Below are positions 50,028 to 58,517 of a DNA stretch of 64,000 nucleotides, in pieces. The DNA is from Bacillota bacterium. GTDB taxonomy: Bacteria; Bacillota; Clostridia; Lachnospirales; Lachnospiraceae. The DNA lies in assembly GCA_023412855.1 (NCBI GenBank), contig JAEZRJ010000010.1:1-64000 (forward strand), read 5' to 3'. How positions within the stretch are numbered: the stretch's first letter is position 1; each line of letters begins with the position of its first letter. Made by a program: the position numbers and the translations under genes. The notes under the pieces were generated by a model. The model was not told the origin of the DNA, searched no databases, and saw only the letters and a list, made by a program, of their open reading frames with translations.

Positions 50028-50555
50028 ATGAAAATAGAAACTCAAAGACTGATTATCAGGAACTTTGAATTAAGCGATAAAGAAGACTTGTGTGAATACA
50101 TGCTGCAGCGTGTCCATGCCGAATTCGAGAGTTATCCTGATTTTACGGCTGAGAAAGCCGAGAAGGAAATTGAATACCGCGCAGACAGCGATGAATTCTT
50201 TGCGATTGAGTTAAAAGATAACCATAAGGTAATCGGAAATATTTATTTGGGAAAAAGGGATTTCAATGCAAAAGAACTCGGATATGTCCTTAATGAGAAT
50301 TATCATAACAAAGGATATGGAACGGAAGCTTGCACAGCGGCGATAGCTTATACTTTTACCCATGGCATACACAGAATCTTTGCGGAATGTGCGCCTCAAA
50401 ATGTGGTGTCGTGGAAAGTGATGGAAAAATGCGGGCTTAAGAAGGAAGCCCATTTTATAAAAAATGTTTCCTTTCATAACGATGAGCAGGGCAGACCCGT
50501 TTATTGGGATACTTATGTATATGCTGTTTTGAATCAGGAGGATGCCATTGACTGA
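50028..50555 (+). CDS. RimJ/RimL-type GNAT acetyltransferase
   Basis: A 175-residue N-acetyltransferase. The start (MKIETQRLIIRNFELSDKEDL) and LGYVLNENYHNKGYGTEACTAAIAYTFTHGIHRIFAECAPQNVVSWKVMEKCGLKKEAHF are typical of the RimJ/RimL group that modifies ribosomal protein N-termini or small molecules. ATG 50028 has GCAGGGGG close upstream; GTG 50022 is less likely. Confidence 0.88.
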   Translation: MKIETQRLIIRNFELSDKEDLCEYMLQRVHAEFESYPDFTAEKAEKEIEYRADSDEFFAIELKDNHKVIGNIYLGKRDFNAKELGYVLNENYHNKGYGTEACTAAIAYTFTHGIHRIFAECAPQNVVSWKVMEKCGLKKEAHFIKNVSFHNDEQGRPVYWDTYVYAVLNQEDAID

Positions 50556-50644
50556 AGGGTTATGGATGATTTGGCAGGATATTTGCTGAAAAATGAAAGC
50601 ATGAAAATGTCAATATGAAAAGCAGTATTAAAAGAGGATGGTTT

Positions 50645-51460
50645 ATGGTAAAAAAATATATTGAAAATAATAGGGGAAAAGTATTCTATTGGATCAATGA
50701 GGAGTTTGCCGGTGCAAAGGATAAAGGTGCCATTCTGTTCACCCATGGTCTGACGGCGGATCATACTCTTTTCGATAAGCAGACAGAATATTTGCAGGAT
50801 GAGATGTGCGTGATAACATGGGATATGCCGCTGCACGGGGAGAATAGGCCTTACAAGGGATTTTCCTTTAAGAATGCCGCAGCGGATATGAACCAGATTC
50901 TGGAGACAGAAGGAATTGAAAAGGCGGTCATGGCAGGGCAGTCTGCAGGCGGATACTGTGCCCAGGCGTTTGCATTATTTTATCCTGAGAAAACGGCTGG
51001 CTTTATATCTATCGACTCTACACCGTTCGGGTTAAAGTATTATAAGAAATCGGAGTTGTTTTGGACCGATCATTATGATGCTGTTGCGAGATGGTACCCG
51101 TATGAGTTTTACTGCAAATTATCTGCAAAGAGTGCCTGCACGACGGAAGAAGCCAGGTTATCCTTTTATCAGGCACTTGTCCGGCTTGGGAAGAAGGGAA
51201 TGCTGGAGGCGGCAAAAGTGCTTTATCGGGATTTCACGAAATACCCAGAAGTGGACTTTAAGTGCCCGGTGCTTTTGTTCTTAGGAGAAAAAGATAAGGT
51301 GGGATATGTGAAAAAGTATAATGAAATGTGGGAGAAGGAAACCGGCTATCCTTTGGTGGTCATTCCTGGCGCCGGTCATAATTCAAATTTTGATGGATAC
51401 GAATTTTTTAACCGGAAAGTAATGGAATTTATGAGCACACAAAGTATACGTGCCGATTAG
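50645..51460 (+). CDS. Alpha/beta hydrolase
   Basis: A 271-residue alpha/beta-fold hydrolase. The oxyanion motif is ILFTHGLTADHTLF, the nucleophile elbow is AGQSAGGYCAQ (Ser), the acid is in LFLGEKDKVGYV and the His in IPGAGHNSNFD. Esterase or peptidase activity on an unknown substrate is expected. ATG 50645 is preferred because AGAGGA lies 9 bases upstream; the frame opens at 50615. Confidence 0.88.
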   Translation: MVKKYIENNRGKVFYWINEEFAGAKDKGAILFTHGLTADHTLFDKQTEYLQDEMCVITWDMPLHGENRPYKGFSFKNAAADMNQILETEGIEKAVMAGQSAGGYCAQAFALFYPEKTAGFISIDSTPFGLKYYKKSELFWTDHYDAVARWYPYEFYCKLSAKSACTTEEARLSFYQALVRLGKKGMLEAAKVLYRDFTKYPEVDFKCPVLLFLGEKDKVGYVKKYNEMWEKETGYPLVVIPGAGHNSNFDGYEFFNRKVMEFMSTQSIRAD

Positions 51461-51659
51461 GGCTGCATATGTGGATATATGTCACTTTGAGGCTTACGAC
51501 CATTGGCTTTACGGCAGAGTGTATAGCAACAACTGCCGTAAAGCCTCTTTTTATATGTTGATATTAGTAAATATAGAAAAAACAGAAAACAAAGAAATCC
51601 TGTATTTGGAAATAGCAGAAGGAGAGGTTGTTTGACGTTTTTTGAATGGGTATTGATAA

Positions 51660-51688
51660 CCCCTCTTTGTTATTAGCGCAAAGAGGGG
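51660..51688. terminator. Bidirectional terminator
   Basis: CCCCTCTTTG pairs perfectly with CAAAGAGGGG. It lies at the 3' end of the leftward XRE gene and downstream of the hydrolase gene. Confidence 0.7.
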
Positions 51689-51904
51689 CTATTTAGTATT
51701 TACGTCTTCTATTGTTTCGAATAAATCCCCAACAGGACAATCTAAAATCTTGCTTAATTTGTCAAGATTATCAAACCTTATGGACGAAGTTTGGTTCGTA
51801 ACCATGCGGTTAAAATTCTGATAGCTTAAATCCATTTGTTTATATAGCCAATATTTTGTATGATTCTGCTCTGATAATATTTGCAATATGCGCAAGCGTA
51901 CCAT
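51689..51904 (-). CDS. Small XRE/Cro-type regulator
   Basis: A 71-residue HTH protein: LRILQILSEQNHTKYWLYKQMDLSYQNFNRMVTNQTSSIRFDNLDKLSKILDCPVGDLFE is a complete Cro/C1-type domain (YozG-like). AGGAGG stands before its ATG on the minus strand. It is read divergently from the MCP gene to its right and may control it or itself. Confidence 0.88.
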   Translation of the reverse strand: MVRLRILQILSEQNHTKYWLYKQMDLSYQNFNRMVTNQTSSIRFDNLDKLSKILDCPVGDLFETIEDVNTK

Positions 51905-52049
51905 AAAAACCTCCTCTTTTAGCCTTAATTATATCGAAAAACTCATGCTTGCATAAATGATGTACAAATTATATAATGTAAACATTAGATATGAAATAAA
52001 ATATAAATTTATTTATAACCAAATAGTCATAAGTTAATGCAATGTTTAC

Positions 52050-52086
52050 CCGTCCAGTAGCTAATACGGACAATAGGTTGGGACGG
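52050..52086 (+). other. Hairpin in the 5' leader of the second MCP gene
   Basis: CCGTCC pairs with GGACGG, with inner CCA/TGG and CTA/TAG pairs. It lies about 35 bases before the MCP ATG (GGAGCAG site). It does not match a riboswitch that I know. Confidence 0.45.
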
Positions 52087-52121
52087 TAAATAAAATACAT
52101 TTATACAAAGGAGCAGTTGGC

Positions 52122-54173
52122 ATGACGGTACAAGAAGAAATTAAGAAACCCAAAAAACAGGCAAGAGAATTTAAGACACTTTTTACAAAAATCCTTGTCA
52201 CCATCGGAGGTCCGGTAATACTTTCCTATTTAGTTGTAGGCATTATTATCGTAGGAATTGTGATTGCATTCGTGACCCGTTTGAGCGAAAGTGAACTGAG
52301 CGCCCAGTCACTGGCTGCATCGAATGAGGTGGAGGGATATTTTGCAAGATATGAAGAAATTACAAAACAGCTTTCCTTAAATACCCAGATGGAAATGTTG
52401 TTTACTGAGACTAAGCCGGGAACGAATATCGATCAGGCCGGCAGTTTCTCAGCGGTATATAAAACACTTACCAATATCGAGGAAGCGAACTCCGACACTA
52501 TCTTGTCCGTTTGGGTGGCAGATGTCGATTCCAGTCAGATTGCGCAGTCGGACGGTGCTGTTATAAATACCGGATGGGACATTACGACACGTTCCTGGTA
52601 TATAGAACTTCTTGACAAAAATAAAACGATTATGACTGAACCTTATGAAGACAGCTTTACAAAAAAGCAGATTGTCAGCGTAGTTTCGCCCGTATATAAA
52701 TCAGGCACATCGGAAATTATCGGTGTCACCGGATTAGATTTCGTTTTAGAGGGCCTGGCGGAGACTGTCGGAAGCTATACATTAAGAGATACCGGATTTT
52801 ATATTATGACAACCGGTACAGGACAGATTATTTACCATCCGGAAGCAGGATATGTTAATCTTAACGTTTCAGAGACGGATATGTCGGAAAATTTTAAAAA
52901 TGCAATTTTATCACGGACAATGGGAAGTATAAAATATATCTCACACGGAATTGCCAGTCACGGTTATCTGGAACCGGTAGGAGATACCGGGTGGATAATG
53001 GCCACGGGCCTTCCGAATACGGAGTTTAATAAAGAATATTTAGTAGTGGCGGGAACGCTGCTGATTATATTCCTTTTGGCTATCCTTTGCATTTTCTTTA
53101 TGATTCTGACAGTCTCGAAGTCAATCGTAAGACCGGTCAAAGAATTGACTGACACGGCAAATCTTATTGCAGAGGGAAATCTGGAGGTCGAAGCGAAGGT
53201 AACTTCCAAAGACGAAGTGGGCCAGATGGGAGAGGCCATTAACCGCACAGTGGTACAGTTAAGGCGTTATATTGCATACATACAAGAGATTGCCTCTGTT
53301 TTGGGAACTATGGCAGAAGGAGACATGCGTATTCATTTGGAACAGGATTATGTGGGAGAATTTGCTCCTATCAGAAAGGCATTTGAAGAAATATCGGCGT
53401 CTCTGAATCATACACTGTCTACCATCCGCCTGTCGGTCACGCAGGTAAGCAGCAGCTCAGAACAAGTTTCAGGCGGTGCACAGGCACTTGCCTCAGGCTC
53501 TACGGAACAGGCGGCTACGGTGGAAGAGTTGAATGCTTCCTCTATTGAAATCGCAAGGCAGGCAGAAGAGAATCTGAATTTTGTCAAAGAAACTACCAGG
53601 CAGTTGAAGCATACGGCAGATCGTTTGAATGTGGGCAATCAGCGCATGAAGCAGTTAACGGTAGCCATGGTGGATATTGGATCCTCTGCGAACCAGATTG
53701 CGGATATTACCAAAGTTATTGATGGAATAGCTTCCAAGACAAACCTATTATCCTTGAATGCAGCTATTGAAGCGGCCAGGGCCGGAGAAGCGGGAAAAGG
53801 ATTTGCTGTTGTGGCAGAGGAAGTGCGTGATTTAGCTCAAAAATCGGCAGAAGCGGCTAAGCAGACAGTACAACTGCTCCAGAACTCTTTGAAAGATGTG
53901 GAAACCGGCACAAAAATAGCAGAAGAGACGGCCCAATTTTTACAGGAGGTGGAAGTGGATACCTTGAAGGTGGTAGATGGCATTTCCAGAATTGAGGATG
54001 TATCTGCCGACCAGACGATTTCAATCGATCAGATCAGAGAGGGGCTCAACCAGGTTTCGGCAGTTATACAGAATAATGCGGCAACAGCGGAAGAGAACTC
54101 TGCCACAAGCGAGGAGATGGCTTCTCAGGCAGCGCTTCTGAATGAAGAGGTCAGTAAGTTTAAATTGCATTAA
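52122..54173 (+). CDS. Methyl-accepting chemotaxis protein (dCache sensor)
   Basis: A 683-residue receptor. TM1 ([19 protein letters not shown], residues about 38-56) is followed by an extracytoplasmic double-Cache sensor of about 250 residues with the typical [11 protein letters not shown]...[13 protein letters not shown] and [23 protein letters not shown]2 ([20 protein letters not shown]), HAMP ([21 protein letters not shown]) and a signalling domain with [50 protein letters not shown] follow. It lies apart from the che operon but has the same class of signalling tip, so it could feed the same CheA. Confidence 0.93.
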   Translation: MTVQEEIKKPKKQAREFKTLFTKILVTIGGPVILSYLVVGIIIVGIVIAFVTRLSESELSAQSLAASNEVEGYFARYEEITKQLSLNTQMEMLFTETKPGTNIDQAGSFSAVYKTLTNIEEANSDTILSVWVADVDSSQIAQSDGAVINTGWDITTRSWYIELLDKNKTIMTEPYEDSFTKKQIVSVVSPVYKSGTSEIIGVTGLDFVLEGLAETVGSYTLRDTGFYIMTTGTGQIIYHPEAGYVNLNVSETDMSENFKNAILSRTMGSIKYISHGIASHGYLEPVGDTGWIMATGLPNTEFNKEYLVVAGTLLIIFLLAILCIFFMILTVSKSIVRPVKELTDTANLIAEGNLEVEAKVTSKDEVGQMGEAINRTVVQLRRYIAYIQEIASVLGTMAEGDMRIHLEQDYVGEFAPIRKAFEEISASLNHTLSTIRLSVTQVSSSSEQVSGGAQALASGSTEQAATVEELNASSIEIARQAEENLNFVKETTRQLKHTADRLNVGNQRMKQLTVAMVDIGSSANQIADITKVIDGIASKTNLLSLNAAIEAARAGEAGKGFAVVAEEVRDLAQKSAEAAKQTVQLLQNSLKDVETGTKIAEETAQFLQEVEVDTLKVVDGISRIEDVSADQTISIDQIREGLNQVSAVIQNNAATAEENSATSEEMASQAALLNEEVSKFKLH

Positions 54174-54177
54174 TATG

Positions 54178-54214
54178 CCGGAGGGCCTTCGTCAGACATC
54201 GGCGAAGGCTCTCG
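54178..54214 (+). terminator. Hairpin after the dCache MCP gene
   Basis: GAG..CCTTCG pairs with CGAAGG..CTC right after the stop; T-rich bases are few, so it may be an auxiliary element to the stronger terminator at 54246. Confidence 0.5.
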
Positions 54215-54245
54215 TCATATGCGACAGCAAAGAAAGCAGTACGAT

Positions 54246-54288
54246 AAAAGCCAAGACATGGTATGCTTGATATGGGTCTTGGCTTTTT
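54246..54288. terminator. Bidirectional terminator
   Basis: AAAAGCCAAGAC pairs perfectly with GTCTTGGCTTTT. It separates the rightward MCP gene from the leftward flavin reductase gene. Confidence 0.8.
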
Positions 54289-54301
54289 GCTTTCGTGAGA
54301 A

Positions 54302-54859
54302 CTAAAGAGAACCCCATGCTCCGAGGCTTTTCCCGTTCCATGAAAAATAAGTGGAGCAGGTAGTGCTGATAGGTGCGATTTTTTGAATCCGTTCCTCAAT
54401 GCTCATGCTGTCATCGCTTAGGAATTCCTCGGCAAGAACATTTCGAATCTTGCATAACATCACTTCACCGCCATCCATTTGCATGGTGTTTACAACCTCC
54501 AATTCGAAGGCTACGGGGCTGCATGATAAAATGGGCACATTCAGAACCTGTCCTTGGTCTGTTTCCGGTTTGTGAGCGGCTTTCTCCTCACTGTATCCGT
54601 CGGTAGTTCCCAAAAAGTCTGCAAGAGGCAGCATTTCCTCCGTTACCAGATTCGCGGAAAACACCTTTGTGGCATTGATTCTATCCTTCGTCAGCTTCTC
54701 GCCGCCGATACATGCCATTACGCCTACTTCTTTGTCCCAGTAGTAGCTGAACCAGCAAAAGAGCCCGAAGTTCGGTGTGCCGTCTTCCTTATATGTACCA
54801 TATAAAAACAGCGTTTGCGGGCAGAAATCGTTAGATATGGGCATTGATTTTTTACTCAT
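54302..54859 (-). CDS. Flavin reductase-like FMN-binding protein
   Basis: A 185-residue protein of the flavin reductase-like family (FMN-binding split barrel). Features: PQTLFLYGTYKEDGTPNFGLFCWFSYYWDKEVGVMACIGG, NATKVFSANLVTEEMLPLADFLGT and CSPVAFELEVVNTMQMDGGEVMLCKIRNVLAEE. Such proteins reduce flavins or act in detoxification. Its ATG directly follows the MarR stop, so the MarR protein probably controls it. Confidence 0.85.
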   Translation of the reverse strand: MSKKSMPISNDFCPQTLFLYGTYKEDGTPNFGLFCWFSYYWDKEVGVMACIGGEKLTKDRINATKVFSANLVTEEMLPLADFLGTTDGYSEEKAAHKPETDQGQVLNVPILSCSPVAFELEVVNTMQMDGGEVMLCKIRNVLAEEFLSDDSMSIEERIQKIAPISTTCSTYFSWNGKSLGAWGSL

Positions 54860-55291
54860 TTAATTTACCTCCTTCAAATTTTCCAGAATTCTTGTTAGTT
54901 GTTTTTCGAACTGAACGATTTCTTGTTCGGTAAAGTCTTTATAATAAATTTCATTCATCCGCCCGGAAACCTGTTCGTACTTTTCTTGTAATCCTCGTGC
55001 TTTTTCTGTTAAGACAATCAAATTTTTCCGACGGTCTGTTTCATCCGGAACGCGCATGATCAAGTCTGCTTCTGCCATCCGGTCCAGCATACTTGTTAAG
55101 GTGGTATTCGCCAAGCCTGCCTGGGCGGCTAGCTCCACGATGGATATCCGGTCCGTTTGCCAAAGAACATATAATATTTTGCCCTGTGCACCGTTGAATT
55201 CGTCGATATTTTCTTCGGATAATATCCTTTCGAAGATTCGCCCTCCGATTTGTTTTATTTGTGTAATTAAAAATCCGCCTTGTGTATCCAT
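54860..55291 (-). CDS. MarR-family regulator
   Basis: A 143-residue MarR protein: ILYVLWQTDRISIVELAAQAGLANTTLTSMLDRMAEADLIMRVPDETDRRKNLIVLTEKA is the winged helix-turn-helix with its wing Asp/Arg pair. It is followed without a gap by the flavin reductase gene. GGAGGA precedes the ATG. It probably senses a phenolic or oxidative signal. Confidence 0.9.
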   Translation of the reverse strand: MDTQGGFLITQIKQIGGRIFERILSEENIDEFNGAQGKILYVLWQTDRISIVELAAQAGLANTTLTSMLDRMAEADLIMRVPDETDRRKNLIVLTEKARGLQEKYEQVSGRMNEIYYKDFTEQEIVQFEKQLTRILENLKEVN

Positions 55292-55300
55292 GAAAAATCC

Positions 55301-55312
55301 TCCTATATAGGA
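55301..55312. promoter_or_regulatory. Palindrome at the MarR gene start
   Basis: TCCTATATAGGA is a perfect 12-base palindrome overlapping the ribosome-binding site of the MarR gene; flanking bases extend it to ATATTCCTATATAGGAGGAT on the minus strand. It is a candidate MarR operator. Confidence 0.5.
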
Positions 55313-55382
55313 ATATATTATATAATATGAAAAAAGTCAATATATTTCTTCCGGGATGTGTGCGGGCATCTGGAAAAACATG

Positions 55383-55411
55383 TTGACAAAAATAATATAA
55401 TGAGATAGCAT
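55383..55411 (+). promoter_or_regulatory. Promoter of the MutS2-like gene leader
   Basis: TTGACA, 17 bases, TAGCAT. The leader from here to the gene is about 500 bases. Confidence 0.65.
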
Positions 55412-55442
55412 AAAATCATTATTAAGAAAAAGAGGTATGTTC

Positions 55443-55481
55443 ATGTTACGTGAGTCGGTATTGGAGAACACAACTAACTAA
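55443..55481 (+). CDS. Leader peptide MLRESVLENTTN
   Basis: A 12-codon ORF, MLRESVLENTTN, with AGAGG 7 bases upstream and a consensus promoter just before it. Its last codons can form a small hairpin with AATAGTT. The following 160 bases are highly structured (TAGCG/CGCTA; TGAAG..GTGTAT pairing with ATACACTTCA around AAC.CTTGC/GCAAG.GTT) and end in an intrinsic terminator, as in stalling-controlled resistance gene leaders. Confidence 0.65.
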   Translation: MLRESVLENTTN

Positions 55482-55638
55482 ATAGTTGAAAAGGTAAGGC
55501 GTTAGCGGTCGCGCTATGAGTCTGCCCTTTTATCGGTGAATGAAGCCGGTGTATCTGCTTTACTGAATGCTTAACCCTTGCGTGGCAAGAGTTCATACAC
55601 TTCAAATAGACGTTTATATTATTTAGACTCTTTGAAAG

Positions 55639-55665
55639 GCATGACGGTATCGTTATGCTTTTTTT
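55639..55665 (+). terminator. Leader terminator 1 before the MutS2-like gene
   Basis: GCATGACG pairs with CGTTATGC around GTAT (one mismatch), followed by seven T. Confidence 0.75.
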
Positions 55666-55671
55666 AACAGC

Positions 55672-55707
55672 AGGAGCAATTCGCGAAGCGTGTTGTCCGT
55701 TGTTAAG
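55672..55707 (+). repeat. Extragenic repeat (CGTTGTTA family), copy 1
   Basis: A 36-base stretch that matches 60838-60873 at 27 positions; a shorter relative lies at 63071-63100. It is in the leader between the two terminators. Confidence 0.45.
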
Positions 55708-55796
55708 ATTGTCAGGATCAGAAAGGTTCGCAATGCGCATTTTTCTTGATTTACACTTATTTTTGCAGAGTTTATTTACTATAGGTCGTTTTATTT

Positions 55797-55850
55797 ATGA
55801 GCGCTGAAGAGGCATGTCTTTTAGACGGATACTTTAGCGCTCATTTTGTT
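55797..55850 (+). terminator. Leader terminator 2 before the MutS2-like gene
   Basis: ATGAGCGCTGAAG pairs with CTTTAGCGCTCAT (one mismatch), followed by TTTTGTT. It lies 65 bases before the gene and may be a second attenuation point. Confidence 0.7.
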
Positions 55851-55913
55851 CGAATAAGGGAGTTCTGTGCAGCCTGCGCCTTCTGAAAAGAGAATCGAAG
55901 GAAGGATAGAGAA

Positions 55914-57821
55914 ATGTTGAATACAGAAAAAATATTGGAATTTCATATGGTAAAAGAAAAGTTAATGGAATTGGCATACACGGATCATGCGAAGGAAGAA
56001 ATCAAAGCTTTGAAGCCTTACATGTCAGAAAGCGAGCTGCAGGCGAGAATGCGGGATACGACGGAAGCGAGGCTGCTTGTGGAAAAAGCAGGAAATCCGC
56101 CCTTAACGTCCTTAAAGGGGATTAGTGAATTGATACAGATTGCGGAAAAGGGCGGCTGTCTGACGGAAGAGCAATTAGAAACGGTAGGTATTTCCCTAAC
56201 CGGCGTTAAGCGCCTGAAGGATTATTTAAACCGCTGCAAGCAGTACGGTTTGAGCATTCCCTATTATGAGGAAAATCTGGATTCGCTGGAGGAAATCAGG
56301 GACGAAATACAGAGAAATATCCGGGACGGCAAAGTGGACGATTATGCCTCGAAGCTGCTTAAGGATTTAAGGAGCAGTATAAGCCTGACCGAAAGCAAAA
56401 TGCGCGATAAGGCGGACAACGTAATGCGTGTAAATAAGGAATATATGTCGGACAGCTTTAGCACTATAAGAAACGGACATATCTGTATTCCTGTAAAAAA
56501 GGAATATAAGATGAAGATTGCAGGAACGGTCGTAGATAAATCCGCCACCGGAAATACCATATTTATGGAGCCGGCTGCTGTGGGGCAGTATTATGAAGAG
56601 CTTCAGGGAATGGAAATAGATGAAGAGAACGAAGTGAGAAGAATTCTGTATTCTCTGACAGCAATGCTTGCCGGTGTGGCAGAAGTCATGGAACGGAATA
56701 ATAAGACGATAGAAAAGTTGGACTTCATGTTCGCAAAAGGAAAGCTCAGCCTTGAGTACAATGGCGTACAGCCTGCCATCAATACCGAAAGAAGAATCCG
56801 TCTGGCAGGGGGAAGGCATCCGTTGATGGATCCGGATATCAATATCCCACTGGACTTCAGGATTGGAAACGGTACGAACGGTATCGTAATTACCGGACCG
56901 AATACGGGAGGAAAAACGGTGGCGATTAAGACTGTGGCATTGAACTGTATGATGGCCCAATGCGGACTCCATGTAACTTGTAAAGAGGCCGATATTTGTA
57001 TGAACGATGCTTATCTGTGCGATATCGGGGACGGTCAGAATATTTCCGAGAATCTTTCCACCTTCTCGGCGCATATTACTAATGTTCTGGATATATTGAA
57101 AAGAGCGGGCAGGGACAGCCTTGTAATTATGGATGAGCTGGGTTCCGGTACCGACCCTGCGGAGGGCATGGGAATTGCTGTCGCCGTCTTGGAGGAACTG
57201 AAAAAAAGCGGCGCCCTTTATCTGGTCACAACACATTATCCCGAAATAAAAAGATACGCGGACAACGCGGAGGGAGTGGTGAATGCCAGAATGACCTTTG
57301 ATAAAGAAAGCTTGAAGCCCTTATACCAGATGGTGATCGGAGAAGCGGGAGAAAGCTGTGCGTTCTATATTGCCGGGAAGCTGGGGATGCCTGCCTCCAT
57401 GCTGCGGCGTGCGGCAAAGGAGGCCTATGGCGATAACCTGCCGGAAGAGATGAATCTCCCTGCCGGAGCCAAAGAGGTTAAGAAGGAAACCGGAGAGCAC
57501 ATCCGCAAAAAGAAGGATCTGTCTAACCGTCAGACGGCAGCTATGCAGTTTCAGCTAGGGGACAGCGTCATGATTTATCCCGAGAAAAAAATCGGAATTG
57601 TCTGCCAGACGGCGGATGAAAAAGGGGTGCTGCGCATACAGCTTCAGAATAAGAAAATTTATATCAACCATAAGCGGATAAAGCTGCACGTAGCGGCAAC
57701 GCAACTGTATCCGGAGGATTATGATTTTTCCATCATTTTCGATTCGGTGGAAAATCGAAAATTGAGGCATCAAATGGAGAGGAAGCATGTAGAGGACAAA
57801 AGCTTGACGATAGAAGAGTAA
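55914..57821 (+). CDS. MutS2-like ATPase without Smr nuclease domain
   Basis: A 635-residue protein of the MutS2 branch. It has the lever/clamp helices (residues 1-290), the ATPase with Walker A TGPNTGGKTVAIK, Walker B LVIMDELGSGTDPAEG and the switch His in TTHYPEIK, and after a shortened linker a KOW-like beta domain (FQLGDSVMIYPEKKIGIVCQ, about residues 545-600). The C-terminal Smr endonuclease domain and the long coiled coil of full MutS2 (about 780 residues) are absent. MutS2 of Bacillus subtilis recognises collided ribosomes and splits them, using the ATPase and KOW parts. Combined with the stalling-type leader upstream, a ribosome-rescue role is plausible; a DNA role cannot be excluded. 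AAGGAAGGA precedes ATG 55914. Confidence 0.85.
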   Translation: MLNTEKILEFHMVKEKLMELAYTDHAKEEIKALKPYMSESELQARMRDTTEARLLVEKAGNPPLTSLKGISELIQIAEKGGCLTEEQLETVGISLTGVKRLKDYLNRCKQYGLSIPYYEENLDSLEEIRDEIQRNIRDGKVDDYASKLLKDLRSSISLTESKMRDKADNVMRVNKEYMSDSFSTIRNGHICIPVKKEYKMKIAGTVVDKSATGNTIFMEPAAVGQYYEELQGMEIDEENEVRRILYSLTAMLAGVAEVMERNNKTIEKLDFMFAKGKLSLEYNGVQPAINTERRIRLAGGRHPLMDPDINIPLDFRIGNGTNGIVITGPNTGGKTVAIKTVALNCMMAQCGLHVTCKEADICMNDAYLCDIGDGQNISENLSTFSAHITNVLDILKRAGRDSLVIMDELGSGTDPAEGMGIAVAVLEELKKSGALYLVTTHYPEIKRYADNAEGVVNARMTFDKESLKPLYQMVIGEAGESCAFYIAGKLGMPASMLRRAAKEAYGDNLPEEMNLPAGAKEVKKETGEHIRKKKDLSNRQTAAMQFQLGDSVMIYPEKKIGIVCQTADEKGVLRIQLQNKKIYINHKRIKLHVAATQLYPEDYDFSIIFDSVENRKLRHQMERKHVEDKSLTIEE

Positions 57822-57827
57822 ATTATA

Positions 57828-57953
57828 GTTCAGCCTTCGGCTAAACTGCAACAAGTATGGACACAAAATGCCATAAAACAATATTTTGGCGCTGGCAGAC
57901 CTCGTAAATTGCATAGGGATGCAATTCTGGTTTCGCGGTATAGAAGGCTGAAC
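57828..57953. repeat. MITE-like element with 11-base inverted ends
   Basis: GTTCAGCCTTC (57828-57838) and its exact complement GAAGGCTGAAC (57943-57953) bound 126 bases that contain a further ATTGCA/TGCAAT hairpin. It lies right after the MutS2-like gene. Confidence 0.55.
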
Positions 57954-58046
57954 GGTTACTGTAGCAAATGCACTTTTGACAGTATGTATTATGAAAAATT
58001 TATGCTATAATTGAAAAATCAATTTATACAAAAAGGGAGACGGGCT

Positions 58047-58481
58047 ATGATACGTGAAATTGAACGAGAAGATTTTTCCGGGCTTATGCAGCTTTATACC
58101 CAGCTCCATGGCAACTCCATACCGGAGGCCACTCAGGATCTGGAGTGTATATGGGAGCAGATTCTGGACGATACCTGTCATCATATTATAGTGGCGGAAG
58201 AGGATGGGAAAATCGTATCCTCATGCGTATGTGTTATCATTCCGAATCTCACCCATAATCAACAGCCATATGCCTTCATTGAGAACGTCATTACCGACGG
58301 AGCGTATAGAAAAAGGGGGCTGGCGACGGCCTGTCTGAACTATGCGAAGGAGTTGGCTGTAAAAGAAAACTGCTATAAATTAATGCTTCTTACCGGAACG
58401 AAGAAAGAAAGCACCCTGAAGTTTTATGAGCAGGCGGGATACAATAGGAAGGATAAGACCGCATTTATTCAATGGATATAG
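58047..58481 (+). CDS. GNAT acetyltransferase
   Basis: A 144-residue GNAT protein: FIENVITDGAYRKRGLATACLNYAKELAVKENCYKLMLLTGTKKESTLKFYEQAGYNR contains the acetyl-CoA loop RKRGLA and the closing strand. ATG 58047 has GGGAG at about 9 bases; the open frame starts at 58011. The substrate is unknown. Confidence 0.88.
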   Translation: MIREIEREDFSGLMQLYTQLHGNSIPEATQDLECIWEQILDDTCHHIIVAEEDGKIVSSCVCVIIPNLTHNQQPYAFIENVITDGAYRKRGLATACLNYAKELAVKENCYKLMLLTGTKKESTLKFYEQAGYNRKDKTAFIQWI

Positions 58482-58517
58482 ATTTTAGAATTTTGATGGG
58501 AGATCATTCAGCATATT

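Noticed and set aside
51450..51635. 61-codon open frame after the hydrolase gene
   Set aside because: It overlaps the hydrolase end, has no ribosome-binding site and runs into a terminator region.
52050..52086. c-di-GMP riboswitch before the second MCP
   Set aside because: The conserved core sequences of class I and class II are not present; only a hairpin is kept as a feature.
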